This document shows positions 44,521-53,871 of a stretch of DNA of 64,000 nt, one piece after another. A model generated the notes under the pieces. That model made no database searches, was not told where the DNA came from, and worked only from the letters and a program-made list of their open reading frames with translations. Where the stretch lies: assembly GCF_014336955.1 (NCBI RefSeq), contig NZ_QRAI01000006.1, positions 62,001 to 126,000 of the forward strand, read 5' to 3'. The stretch comes from Saccharophagus sp. K07. Lineage in GTDB: Bacteria; Pseudomonadota; Gammaproteobacteria; Pseudomonadales; Cellvibrionaceae. A program made the position numbers and the translations under genes. The stretch's first letter is position 1, and every line of letters begins with the position of its first letter.

Positions 44521-46188
44521 ATGACAGTCAAACGTTTTGTTGCGCCGGATATGCGTCGAGCTCTGGATCTGGTTCGCCAGGAAATGGGACCCGACGCGAT
44601 TATTCTGTCCAGCCAGCGTACCCGCGAAGGAGTGGAAATTATCACCTCCACGGAACTCGACGTGGTGGTGCGCGGAGCGGAAGAGCGTAAAGAGTTTGGC
44701 CGTCGTTTTGACGAAGAACTGGATCAACCACTGGCGAGCGACAACGCCTGGAAAACCCAGGACGGTATCGCGGAAGCCGCGCGTCAATATGCCGCCTCAA
44801 CCATTGATGGCAAACGCCGTGAACAGTTGGCTCGTGAAATTGAAGCCGCACGCGAGCGCATGCTGGCTGCTCAACGCCCCGAAACTCTGCGAGGCCCCGA
44901 CGCTCCCCGAACCAGCCAACCAGCCAAGGTTGCGATTCCGCCGGTGACCGATACAGTGCGCTGGGAAGACCGAGCCAAAACTGCGGCAACCAAAACTCCC
45001 GCAGCAGCGCCTGCCAAACCGTCGCAGCGTTATGTTGATGAGCGCGTGGAAATGACCCGCAGTCGCCCTGCTGAGCGTCACTATGAGGAAGAGCGCTTCT
45101 ACGCCGAAGAGCGCGCCTATGGTGAAGAACGTGCTTACGGTAATGAACCCTACGCCAAAAGCCGCACCCGTCCAGAAACTCGCCCGGTAGAAACCCGCTC
45201 CACCGACCGCCAAATTGCCGGCTTGCAAGAGCAGGTTCAACGTATGGCGAAGGAGCAAGCTCGCACCAATCCGGTGGACGATAAACGCCTGGCATCTCTG
45301 CAGAGCGAACTTGCGGATATGCGCATGCTGCTCGAACAGCAAATGTGGCGTATGAAAGAGCAGAGCGCCGTTACCGCAGCTGCGGTGGCGACCTCGCCCG
45401 TACAAGACGCTTTATTGACGCACCTCGGCGCTCTCGGCCTGCCGGCGACTCTGAGCAAAAAACTGGCTCTGGCCGCCAAACCCGGCAAACGTCTCAACGC
45501 CGCCTGGCGAGATGCGCTGGCGCTCTTGACCAAACAAATCGCGACCGATTCCTCCGACCGAATTCAGAAGGGCGGGGTATTTGCGTTCGTCGGCCCAACC
45601 GGCGTTGGCAAAACCACCACCATCGCCAAATTGGCCGCGCGTTATGTGCTAGAACACGGTCTTGGCAAAGTCGCACTGGTGACTACCGACACTTACCGGG
45701 TTGGCGCCCATGATCAACTGCGCTCACTGGGCCGTATTTTGAACGTGCCAGTGCGCGTGGTGGATCAGGAACGCAGCCTGCCTTCCGTGATCGCCAGTTT
45801 GAAAAACTACCCCTTGATCCTGATCGATACCGCCGGTTTCCGGCAGGGCGATCCACTGCTGAAAGAACAAGAAGCCATGCTGGCGAGCTGTCCAGGTGTC
45901 GAGCGCATCCTGGTCTTGGCCTGCAACAGCCAGGTTCAGACCCTTAAAGCCTCTGCTCACGCCTACGGCGGTGTCAGCGGCTGTGTCCTGACCAAGCTGG
46001 ACGAAACCGCGAGTCTGGGCGAGGCGCTCGGCGTGGTGATCCAACAGCGCCTGCCAGTGCATTACTTCACCGATGGCCAAGCTATCCCCAACGACCTGTC
46101 CGTCGGCTCCGCCGCGCAATTGGTAGCGAAAGCCGTGGGCATGATGAAAGCGCAGAAGGGGATTGTGGCTGCCGGGTCGGCGGTTTGA
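44521..46188 (+). CDS. flhF: Flagellar GTPase FlhF
   Basis: 555 residues. The N-terminal B domain (about 1-90; FVAPDMRRALDLVRQEMGPD) is followed by a long low-complexity middle rich in Arg, Glu, Tyr and Pro (about 130-250) with the repeat EERAYGEERAYG. The SRP-type NG GTPase comes last (VGPTGVGKTTTIAKLA, TTDTYRVGAHDQL, DTAGFRQGD). FlhF marks the cell pole as the site of flagellum assembly; with FleN it sets position and number. The middle is variable in the family. Confidence 0.95.
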   Translation: MTVKRFVAPDMRRALDLVRQEMGPDAIILSSQRTREGVEIITSTELDVVVRGAEERKEFGRRFDEELDQPLASDNAWKTQDGIAEAARQYAASTIDGKRREQLAREIEAARERMLAAQRPETLRGPDAPRTSQPAKVAIPPVTDTVRWEDRAKTAATKTPAAAPAKPSQRYVDERVEMTRSRPAERHYEEERFYAEERAYGEERAYGNEPYAKSRTRPETRPVETRSTDRQIAGLQEQVQRMAKEQARTNPVDDKRLASLQSELADMRMLLEQQMWRMKEQSAVTAAAVATSPVQDALLTHLGALGLPATLSKKLALAAKPGKRLNAAWRDALALLTKQIATDSSDRIQKGGVFAFVGPTGVGKTTTIAKLAARYVLEHGLGKVALVTTDTYRVGAHDQLRSLGRILNVPVRVVDQERSLPSVIASLKNYPLILIDTAGFRQGDPLLKEQEAMLASCPGVERILVLACNSQVQTLKASAHAYGGVSGCVLTKLDETASLGEALGVVIQQRLPVHYFTDGQAIPNDLSVGSAAQLVAKAVGMMKAQKGIVAAGSAV

Positions 46189-46250
46189 GGTTCTGCCCAG
46201 ATACAGCGGATTTAGCATCTATACTGAAAACATTTACAGGCCAAGGCCAG

Positions 46251-46267
46251 CCCGACGCAGTGTCGGG
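46251..46267 (+). other. Short hairpin before fleN
   Basis: CCCGAC (46251-46256) and GTCGGG (46262-46267) form a 6-bp stem with a five-base loop, followed by TGTTT, 27 bases before the fleN ATG. It could act as a weak attenuator between flhF and fleN, or may have no role. Confidence 0.4.
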
Positions 46268-46294
46268 TGTTTCACCATAAGGTAACGGTGTTGC

Positions 46295-47116
46295 ATGAGT
46301 TTAAATCGCCCAGTCAAAGTTATCGCGGTCACTGGTGGCAAAGGGGGAGTGGGTAAAACCAACCTGTCAGTCAATTTGAGCGTGGCACTGGCCGAGATGC
46401 AGCGGCGCGTCATTCTGATGGACGCCGACTTGGGCCTCGCTAACGTCGATGTGCTGCTCGGCCTGCAGGCGCGTTACACCTTGTCTGATGTACTGAGCGG
46501 CGAACGCAGTATCCGCGACATTTTGTTGACGGGCCCCGGCGGTATGAAAATCGTGCCGGCATCCTCCGGCGTGCAGCAAATGGCGAACCTGTCGCCAGCA
46601 CAACACGCAGCAATTATTCATTCTTTTAGCGAACTCAGCGATCAACTCGATGTTTTGATGATTGATACCGCGGCCGGTATTTCCGATACAGTCGTCAGTT
46701 TTGTGCGCGCCGCGCAGGAAGTGATTGTAGTGGTGTGCGACGAACCCTCGTCCATTACTGACGCTTACGCATTGATTAAATTGCTCAACACCGAGCACGA
46801 CGTTTTCCGCTTTCGGGTTATCGCAAATATGACACGCACGCAACAGGAAGGGGCTAACCTTTTTAACAAGTTAAATGGTGTGTGCGAGCGTTTTCTCGAC
46901 GCTTCTCTGCAATACGTCGGTTCTGTGCCCTTTGACGAAAACGTGCGCAAAGCCTTACAAAAACGCAAAGCGTTGCTGGAATTCGCGCCGCAGTGCAAAG
47001 CCGCGCAAGCCATTCGCGCAATTGCGCAAAAAATTGATACATGGCCGACATCAAACACTGCGCGCGGTCATTTGGAATTCTTCTTCGAACGGCTGTTGCA
47101 GTCCGTGGGAACCTAA
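46295..47116 (+). CDS. fleN: Flagellar number regulator FleN (FlhG)
   Basis: 273 residues, MinD/ParA-type ATPase with the deviant Walker A GGKGGVGKTNLS near the start (about 12-22), DADLGLANVD and DTAAGISDTV. FleN binds FleQ and restrains flagellar transcription so that only one polar flagellum forms. The start has only a weak ribosome binding site (AAGGTAACGG). Length and gene order (flhF-fleN-fliA) are standard. Confidence 0.96.
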   Translation: MSLNRPVKVIAVTGGKGGVGKTNLSVNLSVALAEMQRRVILMDADLGLANVDVLLGLQARYTLSDVLSGERSIRDILLTGPGGMKIVPASSGVQQMANLSPAQHAAIIHSFSELSDQLDVLMIDTAAGISDTVVSFVRAAQEVIVVVCDEPSSITDAYALIKLLNTEHDVFRFRVIANMTRTQQEGANLFNKLNGVCERFLDASLQYVGSVPFDENVRKALQKRKALLEFAPQCKAAQAIRAIAQKIDTWPTSNTARGHLEFFFERLLQSVGT

Positions 47117-47147
47117 CCGCAGCTGCCAAGAGTCAGTAGAAAAACCA

Positions 47148-47321
47148 ATGAACATTATCTCTTCCTTGCTTCGATGCGGCGACGGAACTGCCGGTTCTGC
47201 CACCGCAAGTGCTGGTGCCTTGTTTCTTGCAACAGGGTCTCCAGCAACGATTTCCGTCACGGCAATGCCGGTGACAATAATGCGATTGGCGGCTGACGAG
47301 TCAGGCGAGTTATTCTGGTAA
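47148..47321 (+). CDS. Doubtful small ORF between fleN and fliA
   Basis: A 57-codon frame (MNIISSLLRC ... ESGELFW) rich in Ala, Ser and Thr fills the fleN-fliA gap. No ribosome binding site is evident and I recognise no family. It may be a remnant of a longer fliA leader or mere chance. Confidence 0.2.
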   Translation: MNIISSLLRCGDGTAGSATASAGALFLATGSPATISVTAMPVTIMRLAADESGELFW

Positions 47322-47325
47322 GTCA

Positions 47326-47355
47326 GTGACGGCGAATTGTGTGACGGCTAATTGC
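47326..47355 (+). repeat. 15-base direct repeat directly before fliA
   Basis: Two adjacent copies, GTGACGGCGAATTGT and GTGACGGCTAATTGC, end exactly at the likely fliA ATG (47356). Each copy offers a GTG codon in frame with fliA, so the start is ambiguous. The repeat looks like a slippage duplication in the leader. Confidence 0.8.
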
Positions 47356-48081
47356 ATGGTGTACGGGCGAACCCAAGAACAAATCACCGAGACTGCACCG
47401 CAGGTACAGGTGGAGCAGTACGCCTACCTGGTTAAACGAATCGCTCTTCACATAATGGCGCGTCTGCCCGCGAGTGTTCAGCTGGATGATTTGATTCAGG
47501 CAGGCATGCTCGGTTTATTGGAAGCTGCACAAAAATTTGACGCGAGTAAAGGTGCGTCTTTCGAAACCTATGCCGGTATTCGTATTCGCGGTGCGATTGT
47601 GGACGAAATGCGGCGCGGTGATTGGGTGCCGCGTTCCGTCCATCGCAACGCCCGCCGAATTACGGATGCCATGCATTATCTGGAAGGCAGGCTAGGGCGC
47701 GAAGCGACCGACGCCGAAATCGCCGAGGAGTTGGGTGTGAGTTTGGATGAGTACCACACCATGGCGAACGACAGCTTGAGCGGACGGCTTTTCAGCCTGG
47801 ATGAAACCCTGCACGACGAAGAAATCAACACCACCCAGATTGCCGTCAGCGAAATGCTTCAAGGTCCGGCGGAAGTGACCCAACGCCGGGAAATGCAAGC
47901 GGCGTTGGCGCGCGCGATCGACGAATTGCCGGAGCGCGAAAAATTGGTGTTGTCTCTTTATTACGAAGAGGAAATGAATCTGAAAGAGATCGGCCTGGTG
48001 CTCGGCGTGAGCGAGTCGCGGGTTTGCCAGATTCATTCGCAAGCTGCGCTTAAGCTCAAGAAAAAACTCAGCGGTTGGTAG
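47356..48081 (+). CDS. fliA: Flagellar sigma factor FliA (sigma-28)
   Basis: 241 residues with sigma region 2 (YAYLVKRIALHIMARLPAS, DLIQAGMLGLLEAAQKFD, FETYAGIRIRGAIVDEMRRG), region 3 (WVPRSVHRNAR) and region 4 (NLKEIGLVLGVSESRVCQIH). It directs late flagellar genes such as flagellin and stator or chemotaxis genes and is held by FlgM. The ATG at 47356 fits family starts; in-frame GTG codons at 47326 and 47341 lie in the upstream repeat. Confidence 0.95.
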   Translation: MVYGRTQEQITETAPQVQVEQYAYLVKRIALHIMARLPASVQLDDLIQAGMLGLLEAAQKFDASKGASFETYAGIRIRGAIVDEMRRGDWVPRSVHRNARRITDAMHYLEGRLGREATDAEIAEELGVSLDEYHTMANDSLSGRLFSLDETLHDEEINTTQIAVSEMLQGPAEVTQRREMQAALARAIDELPEREKLVLSLYYEEEMNLKEIGLVLGVSESRVCQIHSQAALKLKKKLSGW

Positions 48082-48261
48082 GACGTACTAAACTCAGCTG
48101 CATAAAAAAATCCGCCGTTATGGCTCGTTTATAAATTTTCCGACCATTCGACGGTGACGAACTAAACTTGTTGATGAGTCCCAAATTGGACCCGGGCGGG
48201 ATCGAAAACGGATTGCAGAACCCGTCGTTCAACCAATTGATGTGGGAATGTGGAGGCGACG

Positions 48262-48648
48262 TTGGACAAAAACATGAAAATCCTCATCGTTGACGATTTT
48301 TCGACGATGCGCAGGATCATCAAAAATCTGCTGCGGGATTTGGGTTTTACCAACACCCAGGAGGCGGATGACGGCACCACGGCGTTGCCCATGTTGCGCA
48401 ACGGCGATTTTGATTTTCTGGTGACCGACTGGAATATGCCCGGCATGAGCGGCATTGATCTGCTCCGGCATGTGCGCGCTGATCCCAAACTGGCGTCTCT
48501 GCCAGTGCTGATGGTGACGGCGGAAGCGAAACGCGACCAGATCATTGAAGCAGCGCAGGCGGGCGTCAACGGTTATGTGGTGAAGCCTTTTACGGCGCAG
48601 GTTCTCAAAGAAAAAATCGACAAGATTTTTGAGCGCGTCGGCGGCTGA
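48262..48648 (+). CDS. cheY: Chemotaxis response regulator CheY
   Basis: 128 residues, a single receiver domain with Asp11-Asp12, phospho-acceptor Asp56 ([10 protein letters not shown]), Thr in LMVTAEAK and Lys in VVKPFTAQ. Phospho-CheY binds FliM and changes rotation. A TTG start at 48262 is preferred: GGAGG lies five bases before it and the result ([19 protein letters not shown]) matches Pseudomonas CheY as I recall it. A GTG at 48250 is the in-frame alternative. Confidence 0.95.
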   Translation: MDKNMKILIVDDFSTMRRIIKNLLRDLGFTNTQEADDGTTALPMLRNGDFDFLVTDWNMPGMSGIDLLRHVRADPKLASLPVLMVTAEAKRDQIIEAAQAGVNGYVVKPFTAQVLKEKIDKIFERVGG

Positions 48649-48672
48649 TCTTGTATGGGGCGTAAATCCTTA

Positions 48673-48780
48673 ATGGATAGTCATCAGCCCTTTATGGATA
48701 GCTATAAGTCTTTTATGGATGGTTATATTTCCGTTGCGGGCGTTTATGCAGCTGCAACGGATAATCACAAGTCCGTATAG
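48673..48780 (+). repeat. 21-base tandem repeat / 35-codon ORF between cheY and cheZ
   Basis: ATG codons at 48673, 48694 and 48715 begin three 21-base units that read MDSHQPF, MDSYKSF and MDGYISV in one open frame ending at 48780. The unit ATGGATAGCTATAAGTCTT closely resembles the cheZ start region (ATGGATACAAATAGGCTT at 48801). A real peptide is possible but no ribosome binding site is clear. I treat it as a start-like minisatellite. Confidence 0.7.
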
Positions 48781-48800
48781 GACGCATAGTGGGTTCCTCA

Positions 48801-49574
48801 ATGGATACAAATAGGCTTTCCGAGAGCGACGAGAAGTTTGTCGCTGAATTACAGGACTGCGCGAAGCTGCTGATCGAATCATTGCAGAATGATCGTTTCG
48901 AAGACGCTTCGAAATTGATTCGTACGCTTTACGCATCTCGCGACCGGCATATTTTTCAGTCGGTTGGGAGACTCACCCGCGCACTGCACGACGCTATTGT
49001 GAATTTCAATGTTGATGTGAATTTATATCCAGAGGCATCTTCATCCGAAATTCGCGATGCGTCGGATCGTTTGCAATATGTCATTCGCATGACCCAGGAC
49101 GCAGCCAATAGAACCATGGATCGGGTAGAAACCGCTGCACCTATTGCGGCGAATCTCGGCCAGGAAGCGCATGCTCTGAAAGCCGAATGGGAAAAATTGC
49201 GCCGCCGGGAATTAAATAAAGATGACTTCGCGCGTCTGTATAAGCGCCTTAATGAATTTCTTGAACAGATGGGTGAAGGCACGGATGTACTCAACCAAAA
49301 TCTGCAAGCCATCATTCTGGAGCAGGGATTTCAAGATCTCACCGGGCAGTTGCTGAAAAAAGTGATCGGTTTGATTACCGATGTGGAAAAAGAATTGGTC
49401 AACCTGGTGCGTATTGCAGGTCAGGTTGAAGAAGTGACTGGCATAACGCCGCTAGAGCGCACTGCCAAAGTTCGCGAACCCCATAGTGCTGAAGGTCCGC
49501 AAATCCACGCACATGCCGATGTAGTCAAAGGCCAGGATGAAGTGGATGATCTGTTGTCGAGTTTAGGTTTCTGA
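48801..49574 (+). CDS. cheZ: Chemotaxis protein phosphatase CheZ
   Basis: 257 residues, helical, with the CheZ catalytic region (VLNQNLQAIILEQGFQDLTG, Asp and Gln in the D-x-x-x-Q-like FQDLTGQLLKK) and the C-terminal CheY-binding peptide (VDDLLSSLGF). It removes phosphate from CheY. The ATG at 48801 is supported by the start-like repeats upstream; a GTG at 48789 has a better ribosome binding site (AGGA six bases before) and would add four residues. Confidence 0.94.
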   Translation: MDTNRLSESDEKFVAELQDCAKLLIESLQNDRFEDASKLIRTLYASRDRHIFQSVGRLTRALHDAIVNFNVDVNLYPEASSSEIRDASDRLQYVIRMTQDAANRTMDRVETAAPIAANLGQEAHALKAEWEKLRRRELNKDDFARLYKRLNEFLEQMGEGTDVLNQNLQAIILEQGFQDLTGQLLKKVIGLITDVEKELVNLVRIAGQVEEVTGITPLERTAKVREPHSAEGPQIHAHADVVKGQDEVDDLLSSLGF

Positions 49575-49584
49575 GAGGTACAGA

Positions 49585-51882
49585 ATGTCGTTCGGAGAAG
49601 ATGACGAGATTCTTCAAGACTTCCTTGTGGAGGCGGGGGAAATTCTTGATCAATTATCCGAGCAGCTGGTCGAGCTAGAACAGCGGCCCGACGACCGCGA
49701 TCTGCTCAATGCTATTTTCCGCGGTTTTCACACCGTAAAAGGCGGTGCGGGTTTTTTGCAGCTCGACGCCATGGTGGAATGCTGCCACGCCACGGAAAAT
49801 CTTTTCGATAGTCTGCGCAACGGTAAACGCAGCGTGACACCATCTTTGATGGATGTTGTGCTGCAGGCGCTGGACACCATTAATTCCCAATTCCGCCAGA
49901 TTTCCGAACGCGAAGAGCCGTCGCGCGCGCCGCGAGAGTTGTTAGCCAATTTGGCCACTTTGGTGGCGGGCGAGGAAGTGGTTTCCAGCGGTGGCGCTGC
50001 CGCTGAGATTCCCGCCAAAGCGGAAGATCCTGTGGAATTGAGCGCTGCTCCGGCGAAGCAGGCTGAAGCGAATAGCGCAGCTCCACTTGATCTCACCGAT
50101 GACGAATTTGAAGGGTTTCTCGACGCGATCAGCGTGCCGAAACATGATGCCTTAGCTGCTACTAAAAATGCTCCGGCTGATTCTGCACCTGCGGCCAGTG
50201 ATGAAATTTCCGAAGATGAATTCGAGTCCTTATTGGATCAGCTGCACGGCCCTGGTAAACGCCCGACAGGACCTGCGCCGCAAAAATCCGAAGCTACCCC
50301 AGTGGCTTCCACAAAGGGCAGCGATGAAATTTCCGAAGACGAATTTGAAGCCTTATTGGATCAATTACATGGCGTAGGCAAAGCGCCGGGCAAAAATGCT
50401 GGTGAGAGCGAAAAGACATCGCCGCCCGCTGATATAGCCAAAACAGGTACGCCAGCAAAAACAGTTGATACGCCAGCAAATGCTGAAGCAGGTAGTGCGG
50501 ATACCATTACAGACGCGGAATTCGAAAATCTGCTTGATCAGTTGCACGGTCGCGGTAAAGGCCCGTCAGTAAAACAAGCACCGCCAGCCAAACCGCTTGA
50601 GGCGAAAAAATCCGCAGAACACGACGGCTCTGAAGAAAGTGCTGCCCCTAAATTGCGTGACTCTGATAGCGCGCGCGCCAAAGAATCGACTACTAACAAT
50701 GCCGCCGCGCAGGTGGAAACCACCGTGCGGGTGGATACCCAGCGCCTGGATGACATCATGAATATGGTGGGCGAACTGGTGCTGGTGCGTAATCGCTTGG
50801 TGCGCCTCGGCCTGGATTCCACTGATGAATCGCTCGCCAAAGCCGTGGCGAATCTGGATGTGGTGACCGCCGATTTGCAAACAGCGGTGATGAAAACCCG
50901 CATGCAGCCGATCAAAAAAGTCTTCGGGCGTTTCCCTCGGGTGGTGCGTGATTTAGCGCGCAATCTGCAAAAAGAAATTAATCTCGAGCTGATCGGTGAA
51001 GAAACCGATCTGGATAAAAACCTGGTGGAGGCACTTGCCGACCCACTGGTTCACTTGGTGCGAAATTCTGTCGACCACGGCATTGAATTGCCATCCGTAC
51101 GTGAGAGTGTCGGCAAACCGCGCGTGGGCAAAGTGATTTTGGCCGCCGAACAGGAAGGCGACCATATTCTGTTATCCATCACTGATGATGGCGCGGGTAT
51201 GGATCCGGTAAAACTGCGGGAAAAAGCCGTGGAAAAGGGCCTTATGGATGCGGACGCTGCGGCGCGCCTGTCTGATACCGAAGCCTTCAATTTGATTTTT
51301 GCTCCGGGTTTTTCCACTAAAACGGAAATTTCCGATGTGTCCGGCCGCGGTGTCGGCATGGACGTGGTGAAAACCAAAATATCGCAATTAAACGGCACTA
51401 TTGAGATTCATTCGAAAAAAGGCGAAGGCACACGCATCAGCATTAAAGTGCCTTTGACTTTGGCCATTATGCCGACCTTGATGATTATGCTCGGTCGCCA
51501 GGCGTTTGCCTTGCCATTGGTCAATGTCAACGAAATTTTCCAAATGGATTTGACCAAAGCACATGTAGTAGATGGGCAGGAGTGCGTCACGATTCGCGAT
51601 AAAGCGGTGCCGATTTTTTATCTGAAACGTTGGTTGGTACGCGGTCAATACGACCCGGAACAATCTTCGACGGCGCATGTTGTAATAGTAACAGTCGGCA
51701 CGCAGCGCGTCGGCTTTGTTGTCGACCAATTAATTGGCCAAGAAGAAGTGGTCATCAAGCCTTTGGGCAAAATGCTGCATGGAACTCCGGGTATGGCCGG
51801 AGCAACGATTACCGGCGACGGCACTATTGCGTTGATTCTGGACGTGCCGAGCTTATTGAAACGTTACGCTGGTGGCCACTAG
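49585..51882 (+). CDS. cheA: Chemotaxis histidine kinase CheA
   Basis: 765 residues. P1 Hpt domain with His49 (IFRGFHTVKGGAGFL), a long linker (about 120-385), then dimerisation (VDTQRLDDIMNMVGELV), ATP-binding (LVRNSVDHGIELP, DDGAGMD, GRGVGMDVV) and CheW-like P5 domains. The linker contains three or four copies of a short acidic motif (ISEDEFESLLDQLHG, ISEDEFEALLDQLHG, ITDAEFENLLDQLHG and a degenerate LTDDEFEGFLD). No typical P2 domain is clear. In Vibrio a linker domain of CheA binds ParP; these motifs may do so here. Confidence 0.96.
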   Translation: MSFGEDDEILQDFLVEAGEILDQLSEQLVELEQRPDDRDLLNAIFRGFHTVKGGAGFLQLDAMVECCHATENLFDSLRNGKRSVTPSLMDVVLQALDTINSQFRQISEREEPSRAPRELLANLATLVAGEEVVSSGGAAAEIPAKAEDPVELSAAPAKQAEANSAAPLDLTDDEFEGFLDAISVPKHDALAATKNAPADSAPAASDEISEDEFESLLDQLHGPGKRPTGPAPQKSEATPVASTKGSDEISEDEFEALLDQLHGVGKAPGKNAGESEKTSPPADIAKTGTPAKTVDTPANAEAGSADTITDAEFENLLDQLHGRGKGPSVKQAPPAKPLEAKKSAEHDGSEESAAPKLRDSDSARAKESTTNNAAAQVETTVRVDTQRLDDIMNMVGELVLVRNRLVRLGLDSTDESLAKAVANLDVVTADLQTAVMKTRMQPIKKVFGRFPRVVRDLARNLQKEINLELIGEETDLDKNLVEALADPLVHLVRNSVDHGIELPSVRESVGKPRVGKVILAAEQEGDHILLSITDDGAGMDPVKLREKAVEKGLMDADAAARLSDTEAFNLIFAPGFSTKTEISDVSGRGVGMDVVKTKISQLNGTIEIHSKKGEGTRISIKVPLTLAIMPTLMIMLGRQAFALPLVNVNEIFQMDLTKAHVVDGQECVTIRDKAVPIFYLKRWLVRGQYDPEQSSTAHVVIVTVGTQRVGFVVDQLIGQEEVVIKPLGKMLHGTPGMAGATITGDGTIALILDVPSLLKRYAGGH

Positions 51883-52005
51883 ACCTTGTTTTATCAACGT
51901 CTGCGTGCAGCTGAATTGTGAGGCAGCTTTCCATTTTATTTTTTCGGCTCCGAGCGAAGAGGATCGGCTAAAGTTTCGGAACCCTCCCCGGCAGCAAACG
52001 CAGAG

Positions 52006-53121
52006 GTGGCTGTGGTTTACAAAGTTTTAGTTGTCGACGATTCCAATTTTTTTCAGGCGCGCCTGAAAGAGATTATTAATGAACATCCGGAGCTGAAGGT
52101 TGTTGGCGTCGCCTCCAATGGACGCGATGCTGTGGAAATGGCCGAACAACTTCATCCGGATATTATTTCAATGGATTATGAAATGCCGCTGATGGACGGT
52201 GTTTCTGCGGTGCGCGCCATTATGGCGAAACGCCGAGTTCCCATCGTCATGTTTTCGTCTCTTACCTACGAAGGTGCGCGCGTTACGCTGGATGCATTGG
52301 ACGCTGGAGCGGTGGACTTTATTCCGAAAAATTTTGCGGAAGTCTCGCGCGATTCAGCGCAACTGAAAAAAAAGTTGCACGACACCTTGTTGACTTTTGC
52401 CAAGCAGGCGCAACCCCGATCTCCCGCACCAATTCGACCAGTACCTGTTCCCACATCTCCAACACCTGCGCCGCCGCAGTCAAGATTCACTGAGCCTGTG
52501 CACGTTGCACCGTTTCACAGGAAGGTAGAGGCGCCTGCTACCGCGCATAGAAATCTGAAAGGCAAAATCAAAATTCTGATTATTGGTGCGTCCACCGGTG
52601 GACCTGTGGCGCTGACGGAAGTCATTCAGGCATTGCCTGCATCTTTTCCATTGCCAGTCGTCATCATTCAACATATGCCGGAAAATTTCACCCGGGCATT
52701 TGCCGAGCGTCTCGATAAAGTATGTTCGGTGCGAGTTTCCGAGGCAGCTAACGGAGATATGTTGCGACCGGGTCATGTTTTGGTGGCACCGGGTGGTAAA
52801 CAATTAATTTTTGATCGTCACGGCACAATCAAAATTCTCCCCGGCGACAACCGGGTGAGTTATCGGCCGTCAGTGGATATCACCTTCGCTTCCGCCGCCA
52901 ATATTTACGGCGGCGCTGTGTTGGGGGTGGTGCTGACGGGTATGGGGGCGGATGGTTGCGAGGGTGCACGTTTGTTAAAAGAGCGCGGAGCGGTAATCTG
53001 GGGACAGGATGAAGCCAGTTCGGTGGTATACGGAATGCCGAAAGCAGTTGCCAGTGCAGGCTTGACTGATGAAGTTTTGCCTCTGGCACAAATAGGGCCT
53101 CGGTTGGCACAGGATCTCTAG
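52006..53121 (+). CDS. cheB: Chemotaxis methylesterase CheB
   Basis: 371 residues: receiver domain (about 5-125, Asp57 in ISMDYEMPLMDG), Pro-rich linker (about 130-170) and methylesterase domain with Ser in IGASTGGP, His in IIQHMPENFT and Asp in TGMGADG. It demethylates or deamidates chemoreceptors for adaptation; cheR is not in the window. The start is GTG; a second GTG at 52012 is better spaced from AGAGG and may be the true start. Confidence 0.95.
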   Translation: MAVVYKVLVVDDSNFFQARLKEIINEHPELKVVGVASNGRDAVEMAEQLHPDIISMDYEMPLMDGVSAVRAIMAKRRVPIVMFSSLTYEGARVTLDALDAGAVDFIPKNFAEVSRDSAQLKKKLHDTLLTFAKQAQPRSPAPIRPVPVPTSPTPAPPQSRFTEPVHVAPFHRKVEAPATAHRNLKGKIKILIIGASTGGPVALTEVIQALPASFPLPVVIIQHMPENFTRAFAERLDKVCSVRVSEAANGDMLRPGHVLVAPGGKQLIFDRHGTIKILPGDNRVSYRPSVDITFASAANIYGGAVLGVVLTGMGADGCEGARLLKERGAVIWGQDEASSVVYGMPKAVASAGLTDEVLPLAQIGPRLAQDL

Positions 53122-53122
53122 C

Positions 53123-53863
53123 ATGGACATGCTCAGTATTCTCGGAGTCATAATTGGATTTGCCGCGCTGATCGGCGGCAATTTCCTGGAGGGGGGCTCC
53201 TGGCAGTCGCTCGTCAATGGCCCCGCAGCACTTATCGTCATAGGCGGCACATTGGGCGCCGCCATTTTGCAGACGCCCAAAACCAATCTGCGCCGCGCGC
53301 TGCAAATTTTTTCCTGGATTTTTCGTCCGCCGCGCCTGCAATTTCAAAAAGGTATAGACACAGTTGTCAGTTGGGCGATTGCCGCGCGCAAGCACGGTTT
53401 GCTCGGTCTGGAAAATATTTCAGAGTCGGAAAAAGATCCGTTCAGCCGCAAAGGTTTGCAATTGCTGGTGGATGGTAGTGAACCGGAAGTGATCCGCCAT
53501 GTATTGGAAACCGATTTGTTGGTAGCGGAAAAACGCGATTTTGACGCTGTCCATTTTTACGAAAGCATGGGCGGCTATGCACCGACCATAGGTATTATCG
53601 GCGCGGTTATTGGTCTGATCCATGTAATGAAACACCTCACCGATCCGGCGCAACTCGGTCCCGGAATTGCGGTTGCGTTTGTCGCCACCATTTACGGTGT
53701 GGCATTTGCCAATTTGCTGTTACTCCCTATGGCCAATAAATTGCGTCAATGCATTCGCGAACAGTCCCATTTTCGGGAATTGATGATCGAGGGCATTATC
53801 GCCATTGCCAACGGGGAAAACCCCAAAGTCATCGAAATGAAACTCAGCGGCTATCTGCATTGA
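53123..53863 (+). CDS. motC: Flagellar stator protein MotC
   Basis: 246 residues of the MotA family, with four membrane helices and the conserved GYAPTIGIIGAVIGLIHVMK stretch. With MotD it forms a proton-driven stator; the MotCD pair is tied to swarming in Pseudomonas. It starts two bases after cheB ends and is nine bases ahead of motD, as in Pseudomonas clusters. Confidence 0.95.
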   Translation: MDMLSILGVIIGFAALIGGNFLEGGSWQSLVNGPAALIVIGGTLGAAILQTPKTNLRRALQIFSWIFRPPRLQFQKGIDTVVSWAIAARKHGLLGLENISESEKDPFSRKGLQLLVDGSEPEVIRHVLETDLLVAEKRDFDAVHFYESMGGYAPTIGIIGAVIGLIHVMKHLTDPAQLGPGIAVAFVATIYGVAFANLLLLPMANKLRQCIREQSHFRELMIEGIIAIANGENPKVIEMKLSGYLH

Positions 53864-53871
53864 GGCGATCC

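Noticed and set aside
48082-48261. Possible sigma-28 promoter before cheY
   Set aside because: TAAA and GCCG elements occur but their spacing is well outside the usual 15 bases.
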